From Amylostereum areolatum (Eukaryota; Basidiomycota; Agaricomycetes; Russulales; Stereaceae), in assembly GCA_012932865.1 (NCBI GenBank), contig SAXG01000022.1, positions 248,001 to 312,000 on the forward strand: a stretch of 64,000 bases of DNA. Reading direction: 5' to 3'. Position numbers and translations under genes: made by a program. Shown here piece by piece: positions 53,935-64,000 of this stretch (the stretch's first letter is position 1; every line of letters starts with the position of its first letter). Under the pieces are notes generated by a model. It had not been told where the DNA came from and did not search any database. It saw nothing but the letters and a program-made list of their open reading frames with translations.

Positions 53935-56900
53935 ATGCCGCTCGCAAAAATTCGATGTTCGGCGACGGCAAGAACAATTCCGTGCAAAGCTCGAGGTTGC
54001 CATCAGTGGTTCAAAAACCTTTCGGGACAGACACGACACTTCAACGCATTCCATACCAACAGCCTGGTACCTGCTCCCGCGCCCCGTATCATTCAACACC
54101 GCGTCCCAACACCAGTGCCGGAGGACAAGGATTACGACTACGCAATGCCAGATGTTGACTATGGAGACGGCGCCGCTGGCGTGTACATGGGCGCGCGCGC
54201 GGAGATGCATCCCCATCTGACCGGTAGGTACAAACTTGCCCGCTTAGCATGTACTATACTTACACTACATCCAGGTAGACCTTGCGACCGAGATGGCGCA
54301 TATCTTCCAGCAGGGTCTCCCCCTTCGCCCCCCTTGCGTCCATCCAATGACGACTATACGCCATTCAACAATCGTCAAGAGTTCGAAATCGGCGAGTTCT
54401 TGTACCGACAAGTTCAAATGAGCGGGGCGAACATCGATCAGCTCATGGCCCTCTGGGCCTCAACGCTTCCTGAAGGCTCGGAGCCACCGTTCGCCGACAA
54501 TAAAAATCTGAACGAAACTATTGACACTAGCAAGCTCGGTGATGTCGCATGGCAGTCCTTTTCAGTAACATACAATGGGCCCCTTCCTGCGGGTGAAGTA
54601 CCGTCATGGATGCTAGCCTCGTACGAGGTTTGGTTTCACTGCCCACGCGAGGTGATTCGCAACCAGCTGTCGAACCCGGACTTCGCGTCAGACATGGACT
54701 TCTGTGCAAAGCGGGTCTACGACGCGAACAACAAGCGGGAGTACCGCGATTTCATGTCTGGCGACTGGGCATGGAAGCAATCTGTGCGTATATCTTGAAA
54801 GGTGCTTACCACTCGACACTCACTCCTTGTTTGCAGGATATACTTGCTGAAGATCCACAGAACCACGGCGTGACGTTCTGCCCCGTCATTTCGGGAAGCG
54901 ATAAGACCACGGTGTCTGTGGCGACGGGGCAGAACGACTACTATCCGTTCTATATCTCGAACAGCCTCATCACCAATGGGGCTCGGCGTGCCCATCGTGA
55001 GGGCATTTCACTTGTCGTGTTTTTATCTATCCCCAAAAGTGTGTATCTTTTATCATTCATTCACCTTTGATTTCATTCTGACCGACGGCACAAACAGCGG
55101 ACCAGCAATATCAAAATGATAGTCACTTCCGCAAATTCCGACGACAGCTTTTCCACTCCTCAATACACATGATCCTTCAACCGTTGCGTCCTGGAATGAC
55201 GAAGCCGGAGGTGACCTTATGCGCGGACGGCCACTACCGCCAAATCATCTTTGGGCTAGGGCCATATATTGCCGACTATCCCGAGCAGGTACTGCTCACG
55301 TGTGTAGTACAAAATTGGTGTCCAAAGTACGTATGTTCTTCTGTCTGTGGTTTACTGTCATCTAACCTCTGCTCTCCTTTATAGATGCACCGCGATGCCA
55401 TGGGACTTGGACGGAGTCGGGACACATCGATGTCCGGAGCACACCGACGCCGTTCTGGACGTGTTTGGCATCAAGCCTGCTTGGGAGGACTACGGAATTG
55501 TCGGCGACGTCAAGGTATGCCTTTACGCATTGTACTTACCTTGTGCTGGCCTCTAACAATTTCACAGCCTTTCACTGTAGATTTTCCGAGGGCGGATATC
55601 TACGAAATGCTTTCCCCGGATCTCTTACATCAAATCATCAAGGGAACATTCAAGGACCACCTCGTCGAATGGGTGAACCAGTATCTTATCGAGGAACATG
55701 GCCAGGCGCGCGCGCTCGCAATTGTCGTAGACATCGACCGTCGGTACGCTAACATGCTTTTGGTCAAGCTACGCCATATACTTACGTGTGCTGGATCGCA
55801 AGGATCGCTGCTGCACCGAGCTTTCCGGGGATCAGGCGCTTTCCCGAAGGGCGGGGCTTCAAGCAATGGACCGGCGACGACTCCAAGGCCCTTATGAAGG
55901 TAAGGAGATCTTCATGGCAAGTGTCAAGAACGACCGACTAAGGAATGCATCCAATAGCCTTCTAAGTCGCGACACAGGCAGTGGCTCAGAGGAAGAGGGA
56001 ATCAGGGAACAAAGGGAGAACAGTACATTGCACTCTAAGCCGGTAAAGACTAGGAGGAAAGACTAAGGAACTAGATACATGCAGGCCAGCTATATATACT
56101 AGGGAGGGGATGTGCACAGACCAAGGGGCACATCAGCGATGCCATCAAAGGGGATTGATCCACAGGTGTGAGATCAGATAGCGCGAGAAAGCAAGGAAAA
56201 AGCGGAGCAAAAGGGCGAACCGTGACAGCAAGTGTGTTTTCTCGCTAACCATTTGTTTTGCACCAGGTTTACCTACCCGCAATTGCAGGTCATGTACCTG
56301 CGCAGATGGTTCACGCGCTCGGCGCTTTTTTAGAGTTTTGCTACCTAGTACGAAGATCGACGATCACCGACAACACTCTGATCGCCATCGACGCTGCCCT
56401 CAAGCGGTTTCATTGTGAACGCGAGATCTTCCGCCACGTTGGTGTACGTCCAGATGGGTTCTCACTTCCGCGACAACACGCCATGGTGCACTATGTTGCC
56501 CACATCAAGCTGTTTGGTGCTCCAAATGGGCTATGCTCATCTATAACGGAGTCCAAGCATATCAAAGCAGTCAAGGACCCTTACCGGCGGACCAACCACA
56601 ACAAACCCTTGGGGCAGATGCTGCTCATTAATCAGCACCTCGACAAGCTGACCGCGGATCATTCCGACTTCACCGCTCGCAACATGCTCGTCGGGCCTTG
56701 TCCTCGCATCCCACCTGCCATGCTTGCTGTCATGCAGAGTGCGGCTGCTGTGCCACCTCCGGTCCCCTTCGACGATCCCATTCCTCTCGACGGAGAGGAC
56801 AACGAAGATGACAACGGAGGTGATGTTGATGGGCCAGCTATATTGGGAGAGGTTCAACTTGCAAAATGTCGAGGTGAGCTAATCCCATACTCATCTTTCT

Positions 56901-57594
56901 CTGCTGAGCTGACCAAAAATGCTGTACAGTTCGTGGTCTTCCCCGCCCTGTTGATATGCTCGCCGCTGCGATAGATATCCCCCGCCTTCAAGAGCTCATT
57001 TGTCGATTCCTGTATGATCAAAAATTCCCCGACTCCGACATATCTTCTGCGGATATTCCTCTCACTAGCTGTCCAGCTTTCGACGGGCATGTGGCTGTTT
57101 TTCCTTCCGCCGTTGCATTATTCTATGCACCCAGTGATGCTTCCGGCAGTGGAGGCATGCACCGCGAACGGATCCGGTCCACAGCATCTTGGCGCCATGG
57201 TCCCGCACGACGCGACTGTGCGTTTATCGAGAAGGATCCCGATCTTCCAGGTTTCAGGGGTCTGTATGCCGTCCGTGTCCTCCTCCTCTTCCAATTTACG
57301 GTGGATGATACTGAGCACCCATGTGCATTGATATCATGGTTCTCACCCATTTCGGATGCCCCGTGTCCCGACACCGGCATGTGGATCGTCGAACCGGATC
57401 TGGACAGGAATGGTGACCATGAGATATCGGTCATCCATCTTGATTGCATGCTTCGTGGTGCGCATCTGATGGGGGTGTCTGCAGGGGCCGAGTTTCTTCC
57501 GCCTTCGCTAACAGAGTCGGATACTTTGGATGCATTCCGTGCTTTCTATGTAAATAAATATGCAGACCACCACTCCCATGAAATCGCATTTTAG
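53935..57594 (+). CDS. Plavaka family transposase
   Basis: Transposase of the Plavaka group (CACTA/CMC-like, common in Agaricomycetes). Zinc finger: IPCKARGCHQWFKN..TRHFNAFH. Conserved blocks: GEFLYRQVQMSG, DVAWQSFSVTYNG, ISGSDKTTVSVATGQNDYYP, GLGPYIADYPEQVLLTCVVQ, FPRADIYEMLSPDLLHQIIK then GTFKDHLVEW, CSSITESKHIKAVKDPYRR. Eight or so short introns; one (55900 to about 56264) contains a 306-bp solo LTR. ATG 53935 was chosen because it opens the zinc-finger exon; an upstream ATG at 53782 is an alternative. No clear disabling mutation was noticed. Confidence 0.85.
55922..56227. mobile_element. Solo LTR in an intron of the Plavaka transposase
   Basis: A 306-bp LTR with exact duplication GCAAG (55917-55921 and 56228-56232), nearly identical to 35947-36252. 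It lies between splice donor GTAAGG after ..SKALMK and the acceptor before VYLPAIAGHV, so splicing could still remove it. Confidence 0.9.
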
Positions 57595-57927
57595 AGTCTT
57601 TAAATATATTATTATTGTGTTTGAGGTTATAGAAATATTGGTGCTTCAAGGAACTGTAAGTTCTTCGAACATGGCCAGGACTTCTGATATAAGCACAAGT
57701 CATCCAGTGAATCTACTTGTCCCCAAGCCAGTCTACTTGTCCCCCAGTCAGTATATTTATCCCCAAGTCAGTATATTTATACCCAAGTATATCTCTAAGG
57801 ATCAATTGTTTTACCAAGTGCACAAGTGTTCTCGCTCCAGTCTAAGTCGGCTCCAAGGAGGATCTCCAAGTCCAAGGTGTAGGTTCCAAGTCCAAGTAGG
57901 GCTCAAGTACTTGGAGTTTTCCTGATG
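57595..57927. repeat. Subterminal repeats and terminus of C2 (right)
   Basis: Repeated CCCCAAGTCAGTATATTTAT-type and CCAAG words up to the terminal repeat. Counterpart of 50817-51341. Confidence 0.6.
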
Positions 57928-58064
57928 AAGCGCATCGTCACCTCGAAACCCAGCCTAACATTCGCGCCGCCGACGAGGATCGTTTTCCCTGAAAGGTCGG
58001 CGCACTCGACGGGGGAAACCTTCTTGAGCTGGTCCCGAATGAATTGTGCGGTTGAGAGCTTCAT
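57928..58064 (-). pseudogene. SDR gene, fragment 1 (start codon and NAD(P)-binding motif)
   Basis: Begins MKLSTAQFIRDQLKKV at 58064, then ADLSGKTILVGGANVRLGFE. The SDR TGxxxGxG motif appears altered (GGANVRLG, expected GANTGLG). Ends TMRF at the Plavaka insertion. Transcription would start from the 58065-58460 spacer. Confidence 0.85.
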
Positions 58065-58460
58065 GTTGACGACGACAGTGTGATTGATAAGTAAATGGAG
58101 CCTGCGCCCTCCTGCACCACTCCTGGTTTGCTTTGTGTACATCCTCCGACTGCCGGGCACACACGCATGCCCTACGAGTTCGATGTGGGTCCTCCGCTCG
58201 TGGTCGGCATCATTGGCCTTGAGCAATATTTGTGAGTCAGATAGATAGACAGCATCCGTCGGAAGAAGTCTAAAGGAAAGGGGTGGCTGATGATGATAGA
58301 CATGGATGTCGGACTGTGAGACTCTGTGAGAGATGGAAAAGGATGGAAGCCTCCCAAGAATCTTTTCCAAGCAAGAATCATGGTCGGCGGCGGTCCGAGC
58401 GGTCCGATGACGTCGACGCAGATTGAAAGGCGCGGATCTCAAAGGCTCGAGCTCACCACC
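58065..58460. promoter_or_regulatory. Divergent promoter region, SDR (-) and BTB3 (+)
   Basis: A 396-bp spacer between the SDR start (58064) and the BTB3 start (58461). No TATA box is clear on either strand. An in-frame ATG at 58326 could lengthen BTB3 but adds a non-conserved N-terminus. Confidence 0.4.
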
Positions 58461-59500
58461 ATGGACAGTGCAGAGCGCGATCCGCCAGCGACAAGCACGC
58501 GCGCGGGGACCCCCTTCGACGACGAGAACGCCGAAATCATCTTCAGATCCTCCGATGCCGTCGATTTCCACGTCCACAAGCTTATCCTCTCCCTCGCCTC
58601 GCCTTTCTTCGCCGACATGTTTGCCTTTCCTCAGCCCCCCGCCCCCTCGCGCCCCGACATCGATGCCACAGCGGATCTCGACACCTCTCACGACGGCGCA
58701 CCCATAGTACACCTGTCAGAGCCTTCCTCCGTCCTCGACACGCTCCTCCGCCTCCTCTACCCCGTCGTGCCCCCCACCCTCACAGAGCTCCCCGCCATCT
58801 GCGCGCTGCTCGAGGCCCTCAATAAATACGACCTCGACGCGTTCATTCACAGTGGATATGTTTCCGCTGCCCTTGCCACAGCAGCGTCGGCGGATCCCGT
58901 CGGCGTCTTCGTGCTCGCCATCCGCTTCAACCTCGAGGACGCCGCGCAGACCGCCGCGCGATGCTCCCTGTGCCTCCCCACACTCGCCCTCGACTCGCCC
59001 GCGCTCTCCCAGATCTCCGCCTCGTCCTACCGCGCTCTCTCGAAATACCACGTCCAGTGCTCCGACGCCGCGTACACCGCCTGCGCCTCGCGCACCTGGT
59101 TCATCCCGATCGACAACGTACTGCAGCACCACAAGCCGCCCTGCGTCCGCTGCTGGCGCCCCGACAGCGGTCTGACCGCCCGATCGGGCTGGGTCGCGCG
59201 CGCGTTCGTGTGGCGCTACCTCGACCTCGCGCGTTTCGTGCTCGCGCGCCAGCCGTTTGGAGGCGCGATTTTGGTCAAGGAGGACGGAGGCGACGCGTTC
59301 GATGTGTCCGGGAAGGACCGCATCTGCACGATGTGCGGGAAGACGATCCCGGAGAGCAGGCCGGCGCTGGACGCGCTCAGTCAGATGTTGGCCGACAAGG
59401 TGGACGACGCCGTGCGTGGTGTGCGTGCTCCCACTTTCGTCCGTGGTCTGCCGATGATGACCGGACTGCACAGATCCCGATGCCCAAGTTTACTTCTTGA
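58461..59500 (+). CDS. BTB/POZ domain protein 3
   Basis: Starts MDSAERDPPATSTRAG; BTB core NAEIIFRSSDAVDFHVHKLI then ASPFFADMF. Further shared blocks: SSYRALSKYH, AFVWRYLDLARF and the cysteine pair ICTMCGKTIPE. An intron near the end (59421-59473, GTGCGT..CAG; donor 59412 also possible) leads to a short last exon IPMPKFTS, aligning with the BTB1 tail. Looks intact. High GC (about 65%) in the coding part. Confidence 0.8.
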
Positions 59501-60138
59501 AGATTCATACTGATGCATATTCTCAGCGGTCCTGTCTCCCACTGGGCGGGATGCGCGACGCGATCGAAAGATTCGAAACCCACGAACTCGACGATCAGTC
59601 AAAGTAAGTACATATTTGCTAAGTATTGCGCATATATTCTCCACTTGAAGAGCGCCACGGCCTCTAAGTACCTTGCTTGCATCGTAGCGATACCGACAAA
59701 CCATGTCGCTCTTGGTACAAGTACTACTCTCATGAATACACCAAGTTCATGACAATATGGCATGATGGCATAGGTTTACGCATGCGAGATAAAACGCTCT
59801 GAGACCGCCACGCGTACGCGTACGTCTGTCAGGTCCCCAACAAGCGTCCACAGCGGCCGAGCTGACGAAAGGGTGTTTGCAACTCAAGTTGCAGTTGCAG
59901 TTGCAGTTGCAGAACCTCCCCAGGCAGAGGTCTCTGATACCCAGCAGTGTACCACCCACAACTGCTTATAAGTGCCTTTGTCTCTAACTCAAGACTATAG
60001 AGCCAGGGAGGTTAACCGCCATAGGACATGCGCACCCATGCAGAGCTTCGCATTTATTTAATCGTACTAGTATATTGTTCCATCCCATATTGCGGTTCAT
60101 CGAATAACATAGCACATCCGCTCTGCCACCGCGCGCAT
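59501..60138. other. Intergenic region BTB3-YIF1
   Basis: Contains four copies of the hexamer GTTGCA at 59887-59911. No gene recognised; the 3' flanks of two convergent genes. Confidence 0.5.
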
Positions 60139-61524
60139 CTACACGCGTACCAGAATCGTCATCCACGCAATCTGCGCGACAGCAACGAGAAAGAGGAACG
60201 TGATGCGCCGTGACCGCTGCGCCTGGGACACCGTACCGGCCGATGCGGGCGCGCCTGCTGGATCCGGGAGGACGACAGAGCGAAGAGAGCGGAGCTGGAG
60301 GCAAGCAAGAGTATCCAGAGCGAAGCGGAGAACCCGACGTTGAGATGCAGTGGTGTAAGAAAACGAAGGGGTAAGCGCCATACCGAGGAGGTGGGAGATT
60401 TGCATCACCTACCAGGAAAAACGCGTTCGCGAAAAAGACATAGAAAAACACCAGCGTGTACAGCGTCGTCGACGTCGTCAGCAGCCCCATCAACAACGTC
60501 GCGATCACCCTGTTGAATCACCGCACCGCGTGAGCACAAAACAATATAGCGCCCATGCATACAGGGCACGCACCCTACAAATTTGTACCCTCCGTACGCG
60601 AGAAGGTCGACCATCGGACTCGAGGTTTGCACGCCGAGGAGATAGCACCCGCCCTTGACAAACAGGAAATCGACCAAAAGCACGAACACAGCCTTGCTCC
60701 CGGTGATGCCGAGGATCTCGGGGTGGAAGCGCTGTTGCAGACCGGACTGTACACCGACAAGGAGGATGTACGTCACGAATGCCATCACTGTAACATCCCA
60801 TATCAGCGCCGCGCACACCAGGAAGGATGGGAGGACGCACTCGGGATGTAGAGGTCGGGCGAGTTGAGGTCCTCGCGCGGGGACAGGAACTCGGTCGCTG
60901 CCCTGCTCGTTTCTAGACAGTTTGCGCGTCCAGGGACGGTGCCGCCATGGGAAGAGAACGAGCCGGAGTTTGTGCACGACGTATGAGTTGGACACGTTGA
61001 AGTGGTGCTTCAGATGAGTGATGGGGACCAGTCCGCCGAGCTACACGTGTCCCGGTCTCAGTACACGCTGCGATACACACACGCGCCTTCGCGCAAAGGG
61101 TGGAGGATGGATAAAGCCAAAGGCAGTACACAGAGACATGAAGTGTGTGGGGAGTGGATTGTATACTACACGCACGTTTTTCTGCATATACTCCTGCCCG
61201 GCCGTCATCGCGTTCTGCCCGAGCTGCATCCCAAACTGCGCTGTCGCGCCGTCCAATCCCCAGGCGGCGAAGTCGGGGACGCCTCCATTCAGATGCTGCT
61301 GTTGCGGAGGTATTGGTTGGGAGTGTTGAAAGGCGGGGTGGGTGTACGCCTGAGGTTGGTGGAAGGACTGCTGATGGTGCTGGGACGGGACCGGAGGCGA
61401 GGAGGTGTAGCGTTGGTAACCCTGGGGTGAGGCAGGCGTTGAGGGAGGTTCTGGTATAAACTGCGGGGTGTGTCGGGACAGGATGTTGGAGAGGCGGGGG
61501 AGAGCGGGAGTAGAATTGGGCCAT
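60139..61524 (-). CDS. YIF1: YIF1 family ER-Golgi membrane protein (two apparent 1-nt insertions)
   Basis: Yip1-interacting factor, a multi-pass protein of ER-Golgi vesicle traffic. Exons: 61524-61176, 61007-60841, 60787-60574, 60509-60413, 60294-60139; introns 168, 53, 64 and 118 nt. Landmarks: FGMQLGQNAMTAGQEYMQKN, HHFNVSNSYVVHKLRLVLFP, EDLNSPDLYIP, LAYGGYKFVGVIATLL and the tail RRITFLFLVAVAQIAWM. Two frame breaks, each one extra C, occur at 61465-61468 (CCCC run) and near 60891-60896. Removing both gives exactly 981 nt and 326 residues. An essential-type gene with only +1 errors suggests sequence errors rather than decay. Confidence 0.8.
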
Positions 61525-61967
61525 GTCGTGTGGGGGTCGTCGAGAACGATGAGCGGGAGAGCGCGCGCGTCGGAAGAGAGGGGGACAAACAAAGCCAAAT
61601 AGTGGCGGGCGACTCGCGAGGCGCGCGTCGGCAAGTGCAACAGATTTCGTGCAACTTGACCGCCACCACACTCACCTTCTACAAACTTTCCCCTCTCTTT
61701 CTGAAACAACTCAATCTACCATGCGTGTGCATCCGCGCCCGCGCTGGACATCATGCAACGTGCCTACCGGTACTCTGCATGCCATCTTTGCCGAAGCCGG
61801 TCAGCGAAGCTCGCGAACTTCGAAGCAGCGGGGCCTGATGCAGATGGACGGTCCAGTCACCTGAGGTCCAAGGAAGAAGGCGAGCGTCTCGTCCGACCCA
61901 TAAAAGCTGCTGACTCTCGCCCCACAATCTAGCTGATCCCCCGCATTATTTTCCCTCACCACTACCT
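61525..61967. promoter_or_regulatory. Divergent promoter region, YIF1 (-) and BTB4 (+)
   Basis: The stretch AAGGAAGAAGGCGAGC (61870-61885) and CATAAAAG (about 61909-61917) lie before BTB4. A near copy, AAGGAAGAAGGCAAGC, lies at 63201-63216 before BTB5, showing the two genes share a duplicated promoter. Confidence 0.5.
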
Positions 61968-62925
61968 ATGGCGTCCAACATCAGGAAGATCGAGCCGACG
62001 GATGCGGCCGCCCCCTTCAACGATCTCACTGCGAATGCCATCTTGCGTTCCTCCGACAATGTCGACTTCCGCGTCCACACAGTCATCTTAACCATCGCAT
62101 CTCCCATTTTCATGGACATGCTCTCTCTCCCCCGTCCCACCACCGCGACTGTCATGACACCAATTGACGACACCCGTGACGGCGTGCCCATCATCATCCT
62201 CACCGAGTCCTCCCGCACCATAGACCTTTTTCTCCGCTTGCTCTATCCTGTCTCCTCACCCAGGGTCGCCGAGCTCGCCGACATTCGGATCTTGCTTGAG
62301 GTCTCGCGCAAGTACGAGATCGAAGCCCTCGCCGGCATTATCAGGCACGGACTTTTGTCCACCCTCGAACAAGACCCCGTGGGTGTGTTCGCGCTCAGCA
62401 TATCCTACAGACTGGACGGTATCGCAGCCAAGGCAGCCCACCGCTGCCTTCGTCTGTCTATATACACCCAAGACTCTCCGGAGCTCAAGTACATCACTGC
62501 CGATCCAATACCGTCGGTTGTTGCAGTTCCACTCCGACGCGTCCAAGAAGATCGGCGCAGCTCTGGATGAAACTGGCTGGCTTCGCGAAATCGAGGGGGT
62601 GATCGAGCGCGAACGAACCCATCACTATGAAGCACATGTGAGGCCGAGGCGTTGCAGGTATTGCTGGGTGTCGGCCTGGCAACGGGTGGACTGTGCGAAG
62701 GTTTGCCTGGGACTACATCCACCGCGTCCAAACTCTGCTTCAGGCCTCGCATGGGGTGGACGCGCTTCTCGCTTAGGAATGCTCTAATAAGTATCGAAAG
62801 CTTGACCTGCCATGATTGCGGAGGCGGCTGGGTTACCACACTCAGTGCAAGACAGCGGAAATGTAGCCAAGTTTACACATATCTTGGAGGCGGCAGTGCA
62901 GGACGCCATGACTGCAGTGGGTGTC
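61968..62925 (+). pseudogene. BTB/POZ protein 4, frame-broken
   Basis: Opens MASNIRKIEPTDAAAPFNDL with a good BTB core (ANAILRSSDNVDFRVHTVIL). The frame moves by +1 near 62506 (before QYRRLLQFHSDASK) and again near 62697 (before RFAWDYIHRVQTLL). It moves a third time near 62775 (before ESLTCHDCGGGW) and probably a fourth (before FTHILEAAVQDAM). All shifts are in the same direction. Either a pseudogene or a poorly resolved sequence. Confidence 0.65.
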
Positions 62926-63286
62926 TCCTTTACATGCATCTTTGCGATCTACGTTGACCCCCCTCCCACAGATTCCACTTCCGATCGGACGTTTTTTTGA
63001 CCTTCAGGCTGCTCGTACGCACTAGCTCCCAGGCCTCAGGCTTCTGCTGTCATACTCGTGCATGCATGTACATTTTCCGAATACCATTGACCACGGTTTC
63101 AGTCGCAGATAACACCGATAAGTAGAGACTGAACACAATGGACCTTAAATGGATGTCGGCCAATGCTCGCGGAAAAGTGGAACCTTATAAGACTGACCTA
63201 AGGAAGAAGGCAAGCAGCGCCCTCATATCGGTTAAAGGCTGGCGACTTCGCTGTCCTAAGCGCCATTCCTTCTTCTTCCACATATC
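62926..63286. promoter_or_regulatory. Spacer and promoter of BTB5
   Basis: TTATAAGA at 63185-63192 and the AAGGAAGAAGGCAAGC block are shared with the BTB4 promoter. No other gene. Confidence 0.45.
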
Positions 63287-64000
63287 ATGGCATCCGTTTC
63301 GACGATGTCCCAGCCCATGGATGCGCGGGCCCCCTTCGATGATCCCACTGCCAATGCCATCCTCCGCTCCTCCGATAACGTCGATTTCCGCATCTAGACC
63401 GTAATCTTGACCATCGCATCTCCTATCTTCAAAGACATGTTCTCCCTCCCACGAGCGGCCACTACGATCGCAGTCGATGAAACCCGAGACGGCTTACCCA
63501 TCATCAGCGTCACCGAGTCCTCTCACATACTCAACCTCTTCCTCCGCATCCTCTACCCCGTAGACTCCCCGAAGATCACAAAACTAGCCGATGTCCGGGC
63601 GCTGCTCGAGGTCTCGCGCAAATACGAGATCGAAGCATTCAAGGCCCCTGTCAGTTCCGTGCTTGAGGACGCCCTCGAAGATGATCCCTGTGGGGGTCTT
63701 CGCGCTCAGTCTTGCCTACGGATTGAACAATATCGTAGCCCATGCAGCCCACTGCTGCATCCTCCTTCCCATATCCAAGCTCGATTCCCCTGAGCTCGAA
63801 CAAATATCCATTCACCAGTATCGTCGGCTACTGCAATTCCACTTCGACGCGTCTCAAGAAATCAGCGCGGTCCCTAGCAAAAACCAATTGGTTCCGGGAG
63901 GTCGAAGGAGTCATTGAACGTGAACGTGATAAAAAGAAACACTCGGTAATCGGGGGTCTTCCACGGGGAAGCAGCGCTGCCACCACTGTTGGGTGTCGAA
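63287..64000 (+). pseudogene. BTB/POZ protein 5, stop codon and frame breaks, runs off the window
   Basis: Opens MASVSTMSQPMDARAPFDDP. The BTB core has TAG at 63395-63397 where the paralogues have His (VHK position). +1 frame shifts lie near 63688 (before VGVFALSLAYGLNN) and near 63870 (before NWFREVEGVIERERD). Closest to BTB4. The 3' end is beyond the window. Confidence 0.7.

Larger units (their letters stand above)
53724..57927 (+). mobile_element. Plavaka element C2, right portion
   Basis: Contains the transposase gene and the terminus ..ACTTGGAGTTTTCCTGATG (ends 57927), followed by the SDR duplication AA (TT on the minus strand). Its partner terminus is at 51328-51341. Confidence 0.75.

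Noticed and set aside
59887..59911. GTTGCA hexamer repeat as a regulatory element
   Set aside because: A simple tandem repeat between convergent gene ends; no evidence of function.
1..64000. CRISPR arrays, tRNA or rRNA genes, TET/JBP genes sometimes linked to KDZ elements
   Set aside because: No regular spaced repeats, no cloverleaf-like sequence and no TET/JBP signature were found by eye; a tRNAscan-SE and HMM search would be needed to exclude them.

Overview
The window comes from a filamentous basidiomycete, very likely an Agaricomycete. Introns are short (about 47-65 nt, GT..AG), and the mobile elements are types known from mushrooms (KDZ and Plavaka transposases, a chromodomain Ty3/gypsy element). 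The host genes are a NACHT-ankyrin NLR, a BTB/POZ gene family, YIF1, SEC31 and a casein kinase 1.

Layout: the two edges hold an ordinary gene neighbourhood. On the left are an NLR gene (1-3059), two BTB genes (3311-5613) and the 3' end of a short-chain dehydrogenase/reductase gene (SDR; stop codon at 5850). On the right are the 5' end of the same SDR gene (start codon at 58064), a third BTB gene (58461-59500), YIF1 (60139-61524) and two decayed BTB genes (61968-64000). Nearly everything between 6.25 and 57.9 kb is a nest of transposons inside the SDR gene. The SDR gene survives as four pieces (58064-57928, 51342-51673, 16997-17469, 6250-5850). They rejoin in order through the target-site duplications of a Plavaka element (2 bp, TT), a MULE-like element B2 (9 bp) and a MULE-like element B1 (10 bp with one mismatch, abutting a complete KDZ transposon).

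The nest contains: a complete 8.7-kb KDZ transposon with 320-bp terminal inverted repeats and three genes (6251-14950); B1 with a TA-flanked MITE and a hAT element inside it (14959-16996); B2, split by a non-autonomous Plavaka-type element (17622-21043), which itself holds a satellite-filled element; a second, broken KDZ gene (21781-26032) with a hAT-like insertion; two inverted 7.1-kb Ty3/gypsy elements (26033-33129 and 41107-48200) enclosing an island with a casein kinase 1 gene, a damaged SEC31 copy and a hAT remnant; and a two-gene Plavaka transposon.

The Plavaka transposon and one SDR piece were rearranged by an inversion of 48201-53303. Its breakpoints are two LTRs, opposite in orientation and apparently identical. 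Three independent signs agree: a 5-bp TSD (GCAGG) split between the two breakpoints, an SDR piece on the wrong strand, and Plavaka terminal repeats that face each other correctly only after the segment is flipped back. No RNA gene or CRISPR array was found. All calls were made by eye; no database search was run.
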